From Triticum aestivum (taxonomy: Eukaryota > Streptophyta > Magnoliopsida > Poales > Poaceae), in assembly GCF_018294505.1 (NCBI RefSeq), contig NC_057804.1:248171099-248235098 (forward strand): a DNA stretch of 64,000 bases, written 5' to 3'. Below, one piece after another: positions 11,096-23,600 of the stretch (the first letter of the stretch is position 1; each line of letters begins with the position of its first letter). Position numbers and translations under genes: made by a program. Below the pieces are notes generated by a model that was not told the origin of the DNA, searched no databases, and saw only the letters and a list, made by a program, of their open reading frames with translations.

Positions 11096-11432
11096 CGCAC
11101 CTTGTTATCCCGAAATTTTCAAGCTCGAGTATCTTTTGTCTCACCTGCTTTGAAACTCCCGCCTCTTCAACCTGTGTCGCGCCTTGTTATCCCGAAATTT
11201 GGACGCGCGCGAGAACTCCCTCCTCATCTGAAACCGGTCCCGCAGCCCAGACACGCGAAATCCCTCTTCTACCCCTCAGCCGGAAATGAAGCTCCATGTC
11301 GCGGTGTCAAAACCTGTGGGGGTACGTTGGTAACTTACCCTACATTTTGGACAAGCGCATCCCTAAGCATGGCTCCCCCTCCCCCTTCGCCCCCCATTCG
11401 TACACCGAGGCTGCCAAAACCCGCGAAACCCC
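11096..11432 (+). promoter_or_regulatory. GC-rich 5' region of the repeat-exon gene
   Basis: Seen: an 18-bp direct repeat CCTTGTTATCCCGAAATT at 11100 and 11182, each preceded by a GC-rich stretch, then a C-rich leader. No clear TATA box. The position suggests a promoter and 5' leader of the following gene. Confidence 0.4.
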
Positions 11433-13981
11433 ATGCTCCTCCGTCGGCCTCTCGACCGCCGCCTAGCCGGAGATTCTTCCCTGACTACGTCGTCGACCGC
11501 AACAGCTCGCCGTCCCTCATCCACCGCATCGGATGAGGATCCGTTGTCGATCTCATCGTCCCACCGGATCAGCCGCCCCGTCCTCCACCTCCAAGGAGCT
11601 GCCCTGATGTTCGCCTCATCTATCGCGCCACCTCAATCCCCACAGCGCCTTCTTGACCTGCCCCACCAGAACCGCAGCACCCTCACCAATTCCTCCGATG
11701 AAGCCGAGGCCAACTCGGCGCCACCAAGGAGGTTCTACACTCACCGCTGCATTTTATCTTTTATATGATCTCACGGGGCTGCCGATGCTCGATACCGAGC
11801 AGACATGGCGGGTCTCCATCGACGGCGCCATCGCCGGCCGCCACATCATCCATGGCGTCTCTCCCCCATGTCATTGCTTCCTCGGTGGCGACTTCCACAA
11901 CGGCACTAGTTGCAGCTGCTCCGGCTCTCGCTCGCGCTGCGGCTCTGTTCTTGCTTTCGGTCGCGCTGCTGCACTGCTCTTGCTTTCATTCGTGCTGCTG
12001 CTCTGCACTTGCTCTTACTTGCGCTGCTGCTGTTGCTGCACGACCTCCGACAGCTACATGAGTTGCTGCTTTAGCACTCGCTCGCGGTGCTACTACACGA
12101 CTTGCTCTCTGCTAGTGCGTTCCCTGCTCGAGCGTCTGCTGATTTTGATCACTGCTTCTCTGCTTCTAGTGCTCAAACGCCCTAAACATCTATTGCAATG
12201 CTCTGTTACTAGTTCAATCAGTTTCGACAGTAAAATTCAGTTTCGACTGTAAACTTCATTTTCTTCAGTTAAGTTCAGAGTGAACAGTACTTACAGCATC
12301 TGTCGGAGCGGCCGTGGCGCGGCTGATGCGTTTTACATCTAGGACTTTTTGGTGATGTATTTTGCATCATCTATTGCAGATGATATTAGCGTCCCACTTT
12401 AGATTAACGTTGTCTGTCTTGTCCTGCTTCAGCCTCGTTGCGGTACACCTTAGCGGAGCTGCTCCAATGACGAAACAGTCCATCACAGCGGAGCAATACC
12501 CTTGGCGCCATTTCCAGAGGCCTCAGATCTTCTTCCCCGCCTCCGACAGTCACACCAGCATCATCACCATCCTCCACGTCCAACCCAATGATGCTGAGAT
12601 CCACAAGGCTATGCCAAAGAGGTTGTACACTCATTGCATCACTTTGTTACTCTGCATTCATGTCGATCCCTCAGGGGTCCTTTGCTATGGAACTACTATT
12701 CATGCAAATCTGTTAGAAGGAGTGGAGCAAAGCAAAACTGGAGGATCTTTTTCCTTTGGTGACTCTTTTGAAGAAAAAACGTAGGAATTTTATTCACTTG
12801 GACGTCATTTTCAAATTAATATGAATGAAGAACAGAACTAATTGCATTACTGGCATAATAAGATTCTTATTTTTTCATTTTCACGTGGTTTGACTTTAAT
12901 TTGACCATGTTTCACCATTCCTGTCTTCTTCCAATTCATGTGAACCACGCACCCAGGTTGACTGAAATCCTATGTTTCCAAATGCTATGTTTTGCACGTG
13001 CATTCCTATCCTATTCCTGTGTTTTTCCTGTCCCTGCGTTTATAGAATCCTCCAATTCTAAGGAGCCCTTACAGATTTACTTCATTTTTAGATAGGCGTC
13101 AAAGAAAACTCGCTGTGTTATGTCCTGCTCCTGCTGTGTTGTCATCCACCCCACCTGAGGTGCCCCATCGACAGAAGCGTTCATTGCAGCAGAGATCCCC
13201 CCTGCAGACTTTCTTTCGCTGCCTTAGATCATGTTCCCCATTGCCGGCATCCACGCCAACTGCATTACCATCATCGACTGAGCAGTACACAGTTCCAGAT
13301 GAGAGGTCGCAGTCTTTCGTGTTTGCTTACGTTATACATCAGTTATTATTACCTGCTACTTTATCGTTCAAACTTGAGTTTTGAAATGCCCATGGGTCTC
13401 ATATTGAGTCAGCAATGAATAGTATCTGTCTACTATCTGGTTCATCTGAGGTCTTCTATGTGGTTCATGTTGGGTGGGCAACAAACAATAGATGGTCCAT
13501 TGTCTATCTTTTTAAATTGAAGCTATTATCTACCTGCTATCATTAGTTTTGGATCCATCCACTCGTTTGCTACCATCAGTCTTGATTTTTGCATGCACCC
13601 CTTAGGCCTTACAAAATCTAACTATTTTTTTATTATGCATGTCAGATACTGTACACAATCGTACTGAACATGTAGAGAAAAAGAGAAGACCATTGCATGG
13701 GAATATAATGTCATGCAAACGCCGCTCCTTGGTGGGTGAAGTGCCCCCCCTACTGCATTTCCAGATTGTATTCCAGAGGAAGATAACTATTCAGATGGAG
13801 ATTCAGAAGGAGCCGACCATGCCTGTTTACCACCTGAGGTGTTTGCTCTAACCTGCCATGCTGATGTTGGTCATATCATGCATATGGCGCCTTGCATTGC
13901 TTACATTATACATCTTATATGTCATCAACTTAGTTTAGATTTGCTTTGTGTGAATGCCACCTGTTTGGTTTCTATATCATA

Positions 13982-14142
13982 CTCCCACCATTCCTAAATA
14001 TTTGTCTTTTTAGAGATTTCAACAAGTGACTACATACAGAACAAAATGAGTGAATCTCCACTCTAAAATATGTCTATATACATCTGTATGTGGTAGTCCA
14101 TTTGAAATCTCTAAAAAGACAAATATTTAGGAACGGAGGGAG
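13982..14142. mobile_element. Stowaway-type MITE (Tc1/Mariner), 161 bp
   Basis: Seen: inverted ends CTCCCACCATTCCTAAATAT and, inverted, ATATTTAGGAACGGAGGGAG, flanked by TA on both sides (13980-13981 and 14143-14144). There is no coding capacity. The TA duplication and the CTCCCTCCGT-type ends are those of Stowaway elements. Confidence 0.93.
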
Positions 14143-14321
14143 TATATGGGAATTATGCAATGCCATCTTCTTTAGCCAGGCATCATATACGTGAATCATG
14201 CAATGCCATCCTGTTTAGCCAGTCATCGTATATGTGAATTGTATCGTGCCATATTTTTTTCCATTATGTATTCCATTTGTCAACAATGTTTATACATTCA
14301 TCTACTCTTCCTGTGCATCAG

Positions 14322-14922
14322 CCATTTGAGTCGGCCATGGGAAAATCTTGAGTGAAAACAAGGTCTTCTGAGCAGTCAGGGCTACCTGTCGATGCAGATT
14401 TCTTGCTGGTTACAGATAGCTCCTTAGAGGAGGATTCAGAGACAGATGACCAGTCATATTCCCCCCCCCCCAAGGTGCATGCTCTAACTTGGCTGGGTTA
14501 TATTGATCATATCATGCATATGGTGTCTTGCATTGCCATGCCATTTGCTTAGATTAGACATGCTTTGTGTGAATGCCTCCTGTTTGCTTTCTATATCAGA
14601 TATGTGAATTATGCAATGCCATGTTTTTCAGCTAGTTATCATATATGTGAATTATGCACCGCCATGGAGCCAAGCATCATATATGTGAATTATCTCATGC
14701 CATCTTTTTTTTCATTACGTATTCCATTTGTCGACAATCTATGTATATTGAACTACTCTTCATGTGTATCAGCCATTTGAGCCGGTTATGGAAAAATCTA
14801 GAGTGAAAACAAGGTCTTCAGAGCAGGCAATGGTACCTGTTGAAGCATATATCTAGATGGTTATAGGGAGATCGTCAGAGGAGGATTCAGAGACAGATGA
14901 CCAATCCTATATCCCACCTGAG
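14322..14922 (+). repeat. duplicated exon pair (153 bp and 150 bp)
   Basis: Seen: 14322-14474 and 14773-14922 both start CCATTTGAG right after CAG. Both encode a PFE...KS.VKTRSSEQ...EEDSETDDQSY..PP pattern and end before GT. A third relative opens the exon at 15400 (PFELEG..., LPVDADR). All three lengths (153, 150, 363) are multiples of three, so exons can be gained or skipped without changing frame. The first has an in-frame TGA (14349) and the second a TAG (14854). Confidence 0.75.
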
Positions 14923-16649
14923 GTGTATGATCTAAGTTGCAATGTTTATATTTCTCATATGATGCATATGGTGTCTTGCGTTGCTTAGTTTAGACATCAT
15001 ATGCACAATATTGAATTCCATCTGCTTAGTTCAGAGATCATACATGCGAGTGCCAGCTGCTTAGTATATGAATCAATTATGTCAATTATATCATGCCATC
15101 TTGTATACTTAGACAACATGTATGTGAATTATTTCATCCCAACCTATTTTAGAAAGATATCATATAGCTTTGTCATGTCATCCTGTTTAGGTACTCATCA
15201 TATGTTGAATTATGCCATTATATCCCGTTAAGTTATCCATCATATATCTGAAACTATGTCATGCTATCCTGTTTAGTTAGGCATCATATATGTGAAATTG
15301 TGTCATGCTGTCCTATTTGGTTAGACAACATATATGTGAATTACCACATCTGTCTATCATACAATGTCTGTACGTTCAATTTCTTTTCTTGTTTATCAGC
15401 CATTTGAATTGGAGGGGGTGATGGCAGTATCTAAGGGAGCAAAAACATGTTCTTCACAAAAGATAGTGCTACCTGTCGATGCAGATAGAACCATGGTTGT
15501 ACTGGCCCACAAACTAGCCCCACCAGACATAATCGAGACTCTTCCAGATTGCACACTTACACCGTTGGGCAGAGAACCAGCTACAACCCATCTAAGCGCA
15601 ACCCCAGCGGATAGTAACCCACTTCTAGTTGACAAAGCACCATGTCCACCACAAAGTACCCCCACACGAGCAGTTTGTAAAGCTACTGCAGTGCCCAAAG
15701 CACGAAGACCACCACAGCTAACCCAAACTCCACGTTTAAAGCAGAAGAGCAACTGTTCTCAGGTCAGATTCCGTAGCTATGGTGCATACTCCTTTGCTGT
15801 TGCATCACTGTATTTACTCATACCAACTACTTTCGAATTTGAAGGATCCAATTGAAACTCCAACGGCGCAACAGGTATCTTTTAAACCTATTTATTTAAC
15901 TGGATTGCTATTCTAACTTCTTGCTCTATGTTGATTTCAGTTTAAGTTGTATAAACAGTTATATTCTCATGTGATGCACATTACAAGTGCTGCCAATGTT
16001 GTGTAGTTTCTCACACTTATATTCTGTCTATGTTGTTGTGTCTTAAAAATATATGAGTTGAACTATGTCTCTATCTTGATTAGCGAACATAAACTAGAAT
16101 GATATGAACAATACAGTGACCGTAGGTCATAGATATATGTTTGTTTCATGTTGTTATCCTGTCCACCTTACTACTGAACCAGTTTACCAAAATGAGTTTC
16201 GTATACTACAAGCTAAACCTGTGATTTGTCTGCTTGTTTCTCTTGTAGTATGCAAACAGAATATTGGAGAAGAGCACCCCACTATGCAATGGTAGAGAAA
16301 GTAATGCAGATAAGGTTCAAGATAGTGAGACAACCCTGTTGGTCTCCAAGAAAGGTGATAAAAATGATCTTGTAGACAGTGAGAAAACCCCACAGTCTTG
16401 CGTTGATGTAGTGTATGAGTTACTGGCCAGTACCGTTGGCACAAGATCTTCGAACTCGCTGCCTGAATCACTTTGGCTTCTTTACTCTCAGCTACAAGCT
16501 GAAAGGCATCAGTCAGCTGTGTTGCGGCAAGAAGCCGAAGGACTGAGGAAGTCCCTGCAGAATTCAGATGCGTACTTTCTTGTGCAACGGCAAGCGCTGG
16601 AGGATTTAAGCGCTAAACAAGAGAAAGTTAATAAGCTTGCTAAGCATAT

Positions 16650-18369
16650 TGAAGGAAATATGCCCTAGAGGCAATAATAAAGTTATTATTTATTTCCTTA
16701 TTTCATGATAAATGTTTATTATTCATGCTAGAATTGTATTAACCGGAAACTTGATACATGTGTGAATACATAGACAAACATAGTGTCACTAGTATGCCTC
16801 TACTTGACTAGCTCGTGAATCAAAGATGGTTAAGTTTCCTAGCCATGGACATGAGTTGTCATTTGATTAACGGGGTCACATCATTAGGAGAATGATGTGA
16901 TTGACTTGACCCATTCCGTTAGCCTAGCACTTGATCGTTTAGTATGTTGCTATTGCTTTCTTCATGACTTATACATGTTCCTATGACTATGAGATTATGC
17001 AACTCCCGTTTACCGGAGGAACACTTTGTGTGCTACCAAACGTCACAACGTAACTGGGTGATTATAAAGGAGCTCTACAGGTGTCTCCAAAGGTACATGT
17101 TGGGTTGGCGTATTTCGAGATTAGGATTTGTCACTCCGATTGTCGGAGAGGTATCTCTAGACCCTCTCGGTAATGCACATCACTATAAGCCTTGCAAGCA
17201 ATGTGACTAATGAGTTAGTTGCGGGATGATGCATTACATAACGAGTAAAGAGACTTTCCGGTAACGAGATTGAACTAGGTATTGGGATACCGACGATCGA
17301 ATCTCGGGCAAGTAACATACCGATGACAAAGGGAACAACGTATGTTGTTATCCGGTTTGACCGATAAAGATCTTCGTAGAATATGTGGGAGCCAATATGA
17401 GCATCCATGTTCCGCTATTGGTTATTGACCGAGAATAGTTCTAGGTCATGTCTACATTGTTCTCGAACCCGTAGGGTCCGCACGCTTAAGGTTTCGATGA
17501 CAGTTATATTATGAGTTTATGAGTTTTGATGTACCGAAGGAGTTCGGAGTCCCGGATGAGATCGGGGACATGACAAGGAGTCTCGAAATGGTCGAGACGT
17601 AAAGATCAATATATTGGACGACTATATTCGGAGTTCGGAAAGGTTCCGAGTGATTCGGGTATTTTTCCGAGTACCGGAGAGTTACGGGAATTCACCGGGG
17701 AGTATATGGGCCTTATTGGGCCATACGGGAATAGAGGAGAGAGGCCTAAAGGAAGGAGGCGCGCATCCCCCCTCTGGTCCGAATTGGACAAGGGGTGCGG
17801 CCCCCTTTTCCTTCCTCCTCTCCCCCTCTTTCCCCCTTCTCCTACTCCAACAAGGAAGGAGGGATTCCTACTCCCGGTGGGAGTAGGACTCCCCTTGGCG
17901 CGCCCCTCCTAGGCCGGCCGCCCCCTCCCCCCTTGCTCCTTTATATACGGGGGCAGGAAGGCACCTCTAGGCACAACAACAACAATTGATCCCTTGGATC
18001 TCTTAGCCGTGTGTTGTGCCCCTCCTCCTCCATAATCCACCTAGATAATATCATAGCGGTGCTTAGGCGAAGCCCTGCATCGGTAGTACATCAAGATCGT
18101 CACCACGCTGTCGTGCTGACGGAACTCTCCCTCGACACTCGGCTGGATTGGAGTTCGAGGGACGTCATCGAGCTGAACGTGTGCTAGAACACGGAGGTGT
18201 CGTACGTTCGGTACTTGGATCGGTCGGATCGTGAAGAAGTACGACTACATCAACTGCGTTGTCATAACGCTTCCACTTACGGTCTACGAGGGTACGTGGA
18301 CATTACTATGCATCACCATGATCTTGCGTGTGCGTAGGAATTTTTTTGAAATTACTACGTTCCCAAACA
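16650..18369 (+). repeat. Copia 5' LTR (1720 bp)
   Basis: Starts TGAAGG, ends CCCAAACA. A TATA box lies at 17940-17947 (TTATATAC). It contains a 9-bp-arm inverted repeat, CCTACTCCC and GGGAGTAGG around GGT (about 17868-17888), that the other LTR lacks. In the first 390 bp I count three differences from the 3' LTR. Confidence 0.95.
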
Positions 18370-18370
18370 G

Positions 18371-18383
18371 TGGCATCCGAGCC
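18371..18383 (+). other. Copia primer-binding site
   Basis: TGGCATCCGAGCC, one base after the LTR. It matches the initiator tRNA-Met site TGGTATCAGAGCC at 11 of 13 positions. Confidence 0.85.
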
Positions 18384-19589
18384 TAGGTTTTATGCGTAGA
18401 TGTAATATGCACGAGTAGAACACAAGTTAGTTGTGGGTGGTACAAGTCATACTGCTTACCAACATGTCATACTTTGGTTCGGCGATATTGTTGGATGAAG
18501 CGGCCCAGAGCGACATTATGCGTACGCTTATGCGAGACTGGTTTTACCGTCGTGCTTTGCACACAGGTAACTAGCGGGTGTCTGTTTCTCCAACTTTAGT
18601 TGAACCGAGTGTGGCTACGCCCGGTCCTTGCGAAGGTTAAAACAGCACTAACTTGACGAACTATCATTGTGGTTTTGATGCGTAGGTAAGAATGGTTCTT
18701 GCTCAGCCTGTAGCAGCCACGTAAAATTTGCAACAACAAAGTAGAGGACGTCTAACTTGTTTTTGCAGGGCATGTTGTGATGTGATATGGTCAACACGTG
18801 ATGCTATATTTTATTGTATGAGATGATCATGTTTTGTAACCGAAGATATCGGCAACTGGCAGGAGCCATATGGTTGTCGCTTTATTGTATGAAATGCAAA
18901 CGCCCTGTAATTGCTTTACTTTATCACTAAGCGGTAGCGATAGTCGTACAAGCAATAAATGGCGTAACGACAATGATGCTACAATGGAGATCAAGGTGTC
19001 GCACCGGTGACGATGGTGTTCACGACGGGGCTTCGGAGATGGAGATCACAAGCACAAGATGATGATGGCCATATCATATCACTTATATTGATTGCATGTG
19101 ATGTTTATCCTTTATGCATCTTATCTTGCTTTGATTGACGGTAGCATTTTAAGATGATCTCTCACTAAAAATTATCAAGAAGTGTTCTCCCTGAGTATGT
19201 ACAATTGCGAAAGTTCTTCGTGCTGAGACACCACGTGCTGATCGGGTGTGATAGGCTCTATGTTCAAATACAACGAGTGTAAAACAGTTGCACACGCAGA
19301 ATACTCAGGTTAAACTATATGAGCCTAGCATATAACAGATATGGCCTCGGAACACGGAGACCGAAAGGTCGAACGTGAATCATATAGTAGATATGATCAA
19401 CATAGTGATGTTCACCATTGAAACTACTCCATCTCACGTGATGATCGGACATGGTTTAGTTGATTTTGATCACGTGATCACTTAGATGACTAGAGAGATG
19501 TCTGTCTAAGTGGGAGTTCTTAAGTAATATGATTAATTGAACTTAAATTTATCATGAACTTAGTCCTAGTAGTATTTTGCAAATTATGT

Positions 19590-22500
19590 TGTAGATCAAT
19601 AGCTTGCGTTGTTGCTTTCATATGTTTATTTTGATATGTTCCTAGAGAAAATTGTGTTGAAAGATGTTAGTAGCAATGATGCGGATTGGATCCGTGATCT
19701 GAGGTTTATCCTCATTGCTGCACAGAAGAATTATGTCCTTAATGCACGGCTAGGTGACAGACCTATTGCAGGAGCAGATGCAGACGTTATGAATGTTTGG
19801 CTAGCTCAATATGATGACTCCTTGATAGTTTAGTGCACCATGCTTAACGGCCTAGAATCGGGACTTCAAAGACGTTTTGAACGTCATGGACCATATGAGA
19901 TGTTCCAGGAGTTGAAGTTAATATTTCAAGCAAATACCCGAGTTGAGAGATATGAAGTCTCCAACAAGTTCTATGGCTAAAAGATGGAGGAGAATCGCTC
20001 AACTAGTGAGCATGTGCTCAGATTGTCTGGGTACTACAATCGCTTGAATCAAGTGGGAGTTAATCTTCCAGATAAGATAGTGATTGACAGAGTTCTCTAG
20101 TCACCATCACCAAGTTAGTAGAACTTTCTGATGAACTATAGTATCCAAGGGATGACGAAAACGATTCCCGAGCTCTTCGTGATGTTGAAATCGACGAAGG
20201 TAGAAATCAAGAAAGAGCATCAAGTGTTGATGGTTGACAAGATCACTAGTTTCAAGTAAAGGGCAAAGGGAAAGAAAGGGAACTTCAACTAGAATGACAA
20301 GCAAGTTGTCACTCCCACGAAGAAGCCCAAAGCTGAACCAGAGCCTGAAACTGAGTTCTTACATTGCAAAGGAAATGGTCACCAGAAACGGAAATACCCT
20401 GAATATTTGGTGGATAAGAAGGATGGCAAACTAAACAAGGGTATATTTGATATACAAGTTATTGATGTGTACCTTACTAGTGTTTATAGTAACCCCTGAG
20501 TATTTGATACTTGTTCGGTTGCTAAGATTAGTAACTCGAAACAAGAGTTACAGAATAAACATAAACTAGTTGAGGGTGAAGTGACGATGTGTGTTGGAAG
20601 TGGTTCCAAGATTGATATGATCATCATCGCACACTCCCTATACTTTCGGGATTAGTGTTAAACCTAAATAAATGTTAATTTGATACTTGTTCGGTTGCTA
20701 AGATTAGTAACTCGAAACAAGAGTTACAGAATAAACATAAACTAGTTGAGGGTGAAGTGACGATGTGTGTTGGAAGTGGTTCCAAGATTGATATGATCAT
20801 CATCGCACACTCCCTATACTTTCGGGATTAGTGTTAAACCTAAATAAATGTTACTTGGCATTTGCGTTGAACATGAATATGATTTGATCATGTTTATTGC
20901 GATACGGTTATTCATTTAAAGTCAAAGAATAATTGTTGTTCTGTTTACATGAATAAAACCTTCGATGGTCATACACCCAATGAAAATAATTTGTTGGATC
21001 TCGAATGTAGTGATACACATATTCATAATATTGATGCCAAAAGATGCAAAGTTAATAATGATAGTGCAACTTATTTGTGGCACTACCGTTTGGGTCATAT
21101 CGGTGTAAAGCTCATGAAGAAACTCCATAAAGATGGATTTTAGGAATCACTTGGTTATGAATCATTTGATGCTTGCGAACCGTGCCTTTTGGGCAAGATG
21201 ACTAAAACTCCGTTCTCCGGAACAATGGAACGAGCTACTGACTTATTAGAAATAATACATACCGATGTATGCAATCCGATGAGTGTTAAGGCTCGTGGCA
21301 ACTATCGTGATTTGAGCACATATGGGTATATCTACTTGATGAAACATAAGTCTGAAATAGTTGAAAAGTTCAAAGAATTTCAGAGTGAAGTGGAAAAATC
21401 ATCGTAACAAGAAAAATAAAGTTTCTATGATCTGATCGTGGAGACGAATATTTGAGTTATGAGTTTGGTCTTCATTTGAAACCAATGTGAAATAGTTTCG
21501 CAACTCACGCCATCTGGAACACCACAATGTAATGGTGTGTCCAAATGTCGTAATCGTACTTTACTAGATATGGTGCAATCTAGGATGTCTCTTATTGGTT
21601 TACCACTATCGTTTTGGGGTTATGCATTAGAGACAGCTGCATTCACGTTTAATAGGGCAACATCTAAATTCGTTGAGACGACACCGTATGAACTATGGTT
21701 TAGCAGTAAACCTAAGCTGTCGTTTCTTAAAGCTTGGAGTTGTGATGCTTATATGAAAAAGGTTTTCAACCTGATAAGCTCGAACCCAAATCGGAGAAGT
21801 GCGTCTTCATAGAATACCCAAAGGTAACTATTGGGTACACCTTCTATCACAGATCCGAAGGCAAGTTATTCATTGCTAAGATGGATCCTTTCAAGAGAAG
21901 AAGTTTCTCTCGAAAGAAGTGAGTCGGAGGAAAGTAGAACTTGATGAGGTAATTGTACCTTCTCCCTTATTGGAAAGTAGTTCATCACAGAAATCAGTTC
22001 CAATGATTCCTACACCAATTAGTGAGGAAGTTAATGATGATGATCATGAAACTTTAGATCAAGTTGCTACCAAACCTCGTAGGTCTTCCAGAGTAAGATC
22101 CGCTACAGAGTGGTACGGTAATCATGTTCTGGAAGTCATGTTACTAGACCATGATGAACCTACGAACTATGAGGAAGCGATGATGAGCCCAGATTCCACG
22201 AAATGGCTTGAGGCCATAAAATCTGAGATATGATACATGTATGAGAACAAAGTATGGACTTTGATTGACTTGCTCGATGATCAGCAAGCCATGTTAAATA
22301 AATGGATCTTCAAGAGAAAGACAGACACTGATAGTAGTGTTACTATCTACTAAGCTCGACTTGTTGTGAAAGGTTTTCAACAAGTTTAAGGTGTTGAATA
22401 CGATGAGATTTTCTCACTCGTATCGAAGCTTAAGTCTGTCCGAATCATGTTAGCAATTGCCACATTTTATGAAATCTGGCAAATGAATGTCAAAACTGCA

Positions 22501-23590
22501 TTCCTTAATGGATTTATTAAAGAAGAGTTGTATATGATGCAGCTAGAAGGTTTTGTTAATCCAAAAGGTGCTAACAAAGTGTGCAAGCTCCAGCGATCCA
22601 TTTATGGTCTGGTGCAAGCATCTCGGAGTTGGAATAAACGCTTTGATAGTGTGATCAAAGCATATGGTTTTATACAGACTTTTGGAGAAGCCTGTATTTA
22701 CAAGAAAGTGAGTGGGAGCTCTGTAGCATTTCTGATATTATATATAGATGACATATTATGAATTGGAAATGATATAGAATTTTTTGGAAAGCATAAAGGA
22801 GTGTTTGAAAGAAGTTTTTGAAAGAAAGACCTCGGTGAAGCTATTTACACATTGAGCATCAAGATCTATATAGATAGATCAAGACGCTTGATAATTTTTT
22901 TGAAGTAGTTCAAAATGGAACAGTCAAAGAAAGAGTTCTTGCCTGTGTTGCAAGGTGTGAAGTTGAGTAAGACTCAAAACCTGACTATGGCTGAAAATAG
23001 AAAGAGAATGAAAAGTCATTCCCTATGCCTCAGTCATAGGTTCTATAAAGTATGCTATGCTTTGAACCAGACCTATTGTATACCTTGCTCTGTGTTTGGC
23101 AAAGGAATACAATTTTGATCTAATAGTAGATCACTGGACAGCGGTCAAGAATATCCTTAGTGAGGACCAAGGAAACACTTCTCGATTATGGAGGTGATAA
23201 AAGAGCCCGTCGTAAAAAGTTACATCGGTGCAAGTTTTCACACCGATCCAGATGACTCTAAGTCTCAATCTGGATACATATTGAAAGTGGGAGCAATTAC
23301 CTAGAGTAGCTCTGTATAGAGCATTGTAGACATAGAATATTTGCAAAATACATACGGCTCTGAATGTGACAGACCCATTGACTAAGCTTCTCTCACAAGA
23401 AAAACATGATCACACCTTAGTACTCTTTGGGTATTAATCACATAGCGATGTGAACTAGATTATTGACTCTAGTAAACCCTTTGGGTGTTGGTCACATGAT
23501 GATGTGAACTATGGGTGTTAATCATATACATATATTAATATTGGTGTTAAATCACATGGCGATGTGAACTAGATTATTGACTCTAGTGCA
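19590..23590 (+). pseudogene. Copia gag-pol, heavily degraded
   Basis: Would encode the capsid protein, protease, integrase and reverse transcriptase/RNase H of a Copia element. Seen in order: Gag from about 19609 (DWIRDLRFILIAAQKNYVL, later ELKLIFQANTRVERYEVSNK); a decayed zinc knuckle (LHCKGNGHQKRKYPEYL, last Cys lost) near 20360; a protease trace at about 20500; the integrase zinc finger with His at 21081 and 21096 and a CEPC pair near 21177; the integrase core trace IIHTDVCNP at about 21255; RT with DVKTAFLNG-like NVKTAFLNG near 22490 and YIDD at 22741-22752. Many stops and frame changes separate these blocks (for example, a TAG just after the first Gag segment at 19831), so it cannot make functional protein. 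Confidence 0.93.
20502..20853 (+). repeat. perfect tandem duplication, 2 x 176 bp
   Basis: 20502-20677 and 20678-20853 look identical by eye. They cover the protease region of the decayed Copia pol. It is a local duplication inside an already broken element. Confidence 0.92.
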
Positions 23591-23598
23591 AGTGGGAG
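23590..23598 (+). other. Copia polypurine tract
   Basis: AAGTGGGAG, directly before AC and the 3' LTR at 23601. Confidence 0.85.
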
Positions 23599-23600
23599 AC

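Larger units (their letters stand above)
13858..15360. repeat. intronic degenerate repeats (CATATATGTGAATTATG...CATGCCATCCTGTTTAG)
   Basis: Seen: many imperfect copies of a roughly 45-bp unit, CATCATATATGTGAATTAT plus GCAATGCCATCCTGTTTAG, filling the introns between the repeated exons (14150-14240, 14600-14720, 15090-15345). It grew with the exon duplications or independently. Confidence 0.7.

Noticed and set aside
11653..12252. 199-codon Leu/Cys/Ser-rich frame
   Set aside because: Low-complexity CTGCT repeats in an intron-like stretch between proposed exons; no homology signal.
17606..17989. Short frames in the Copia LTR
   Set aside because: LTR sequence with the promoter; the frames are not shared intact by the 3' LTR.
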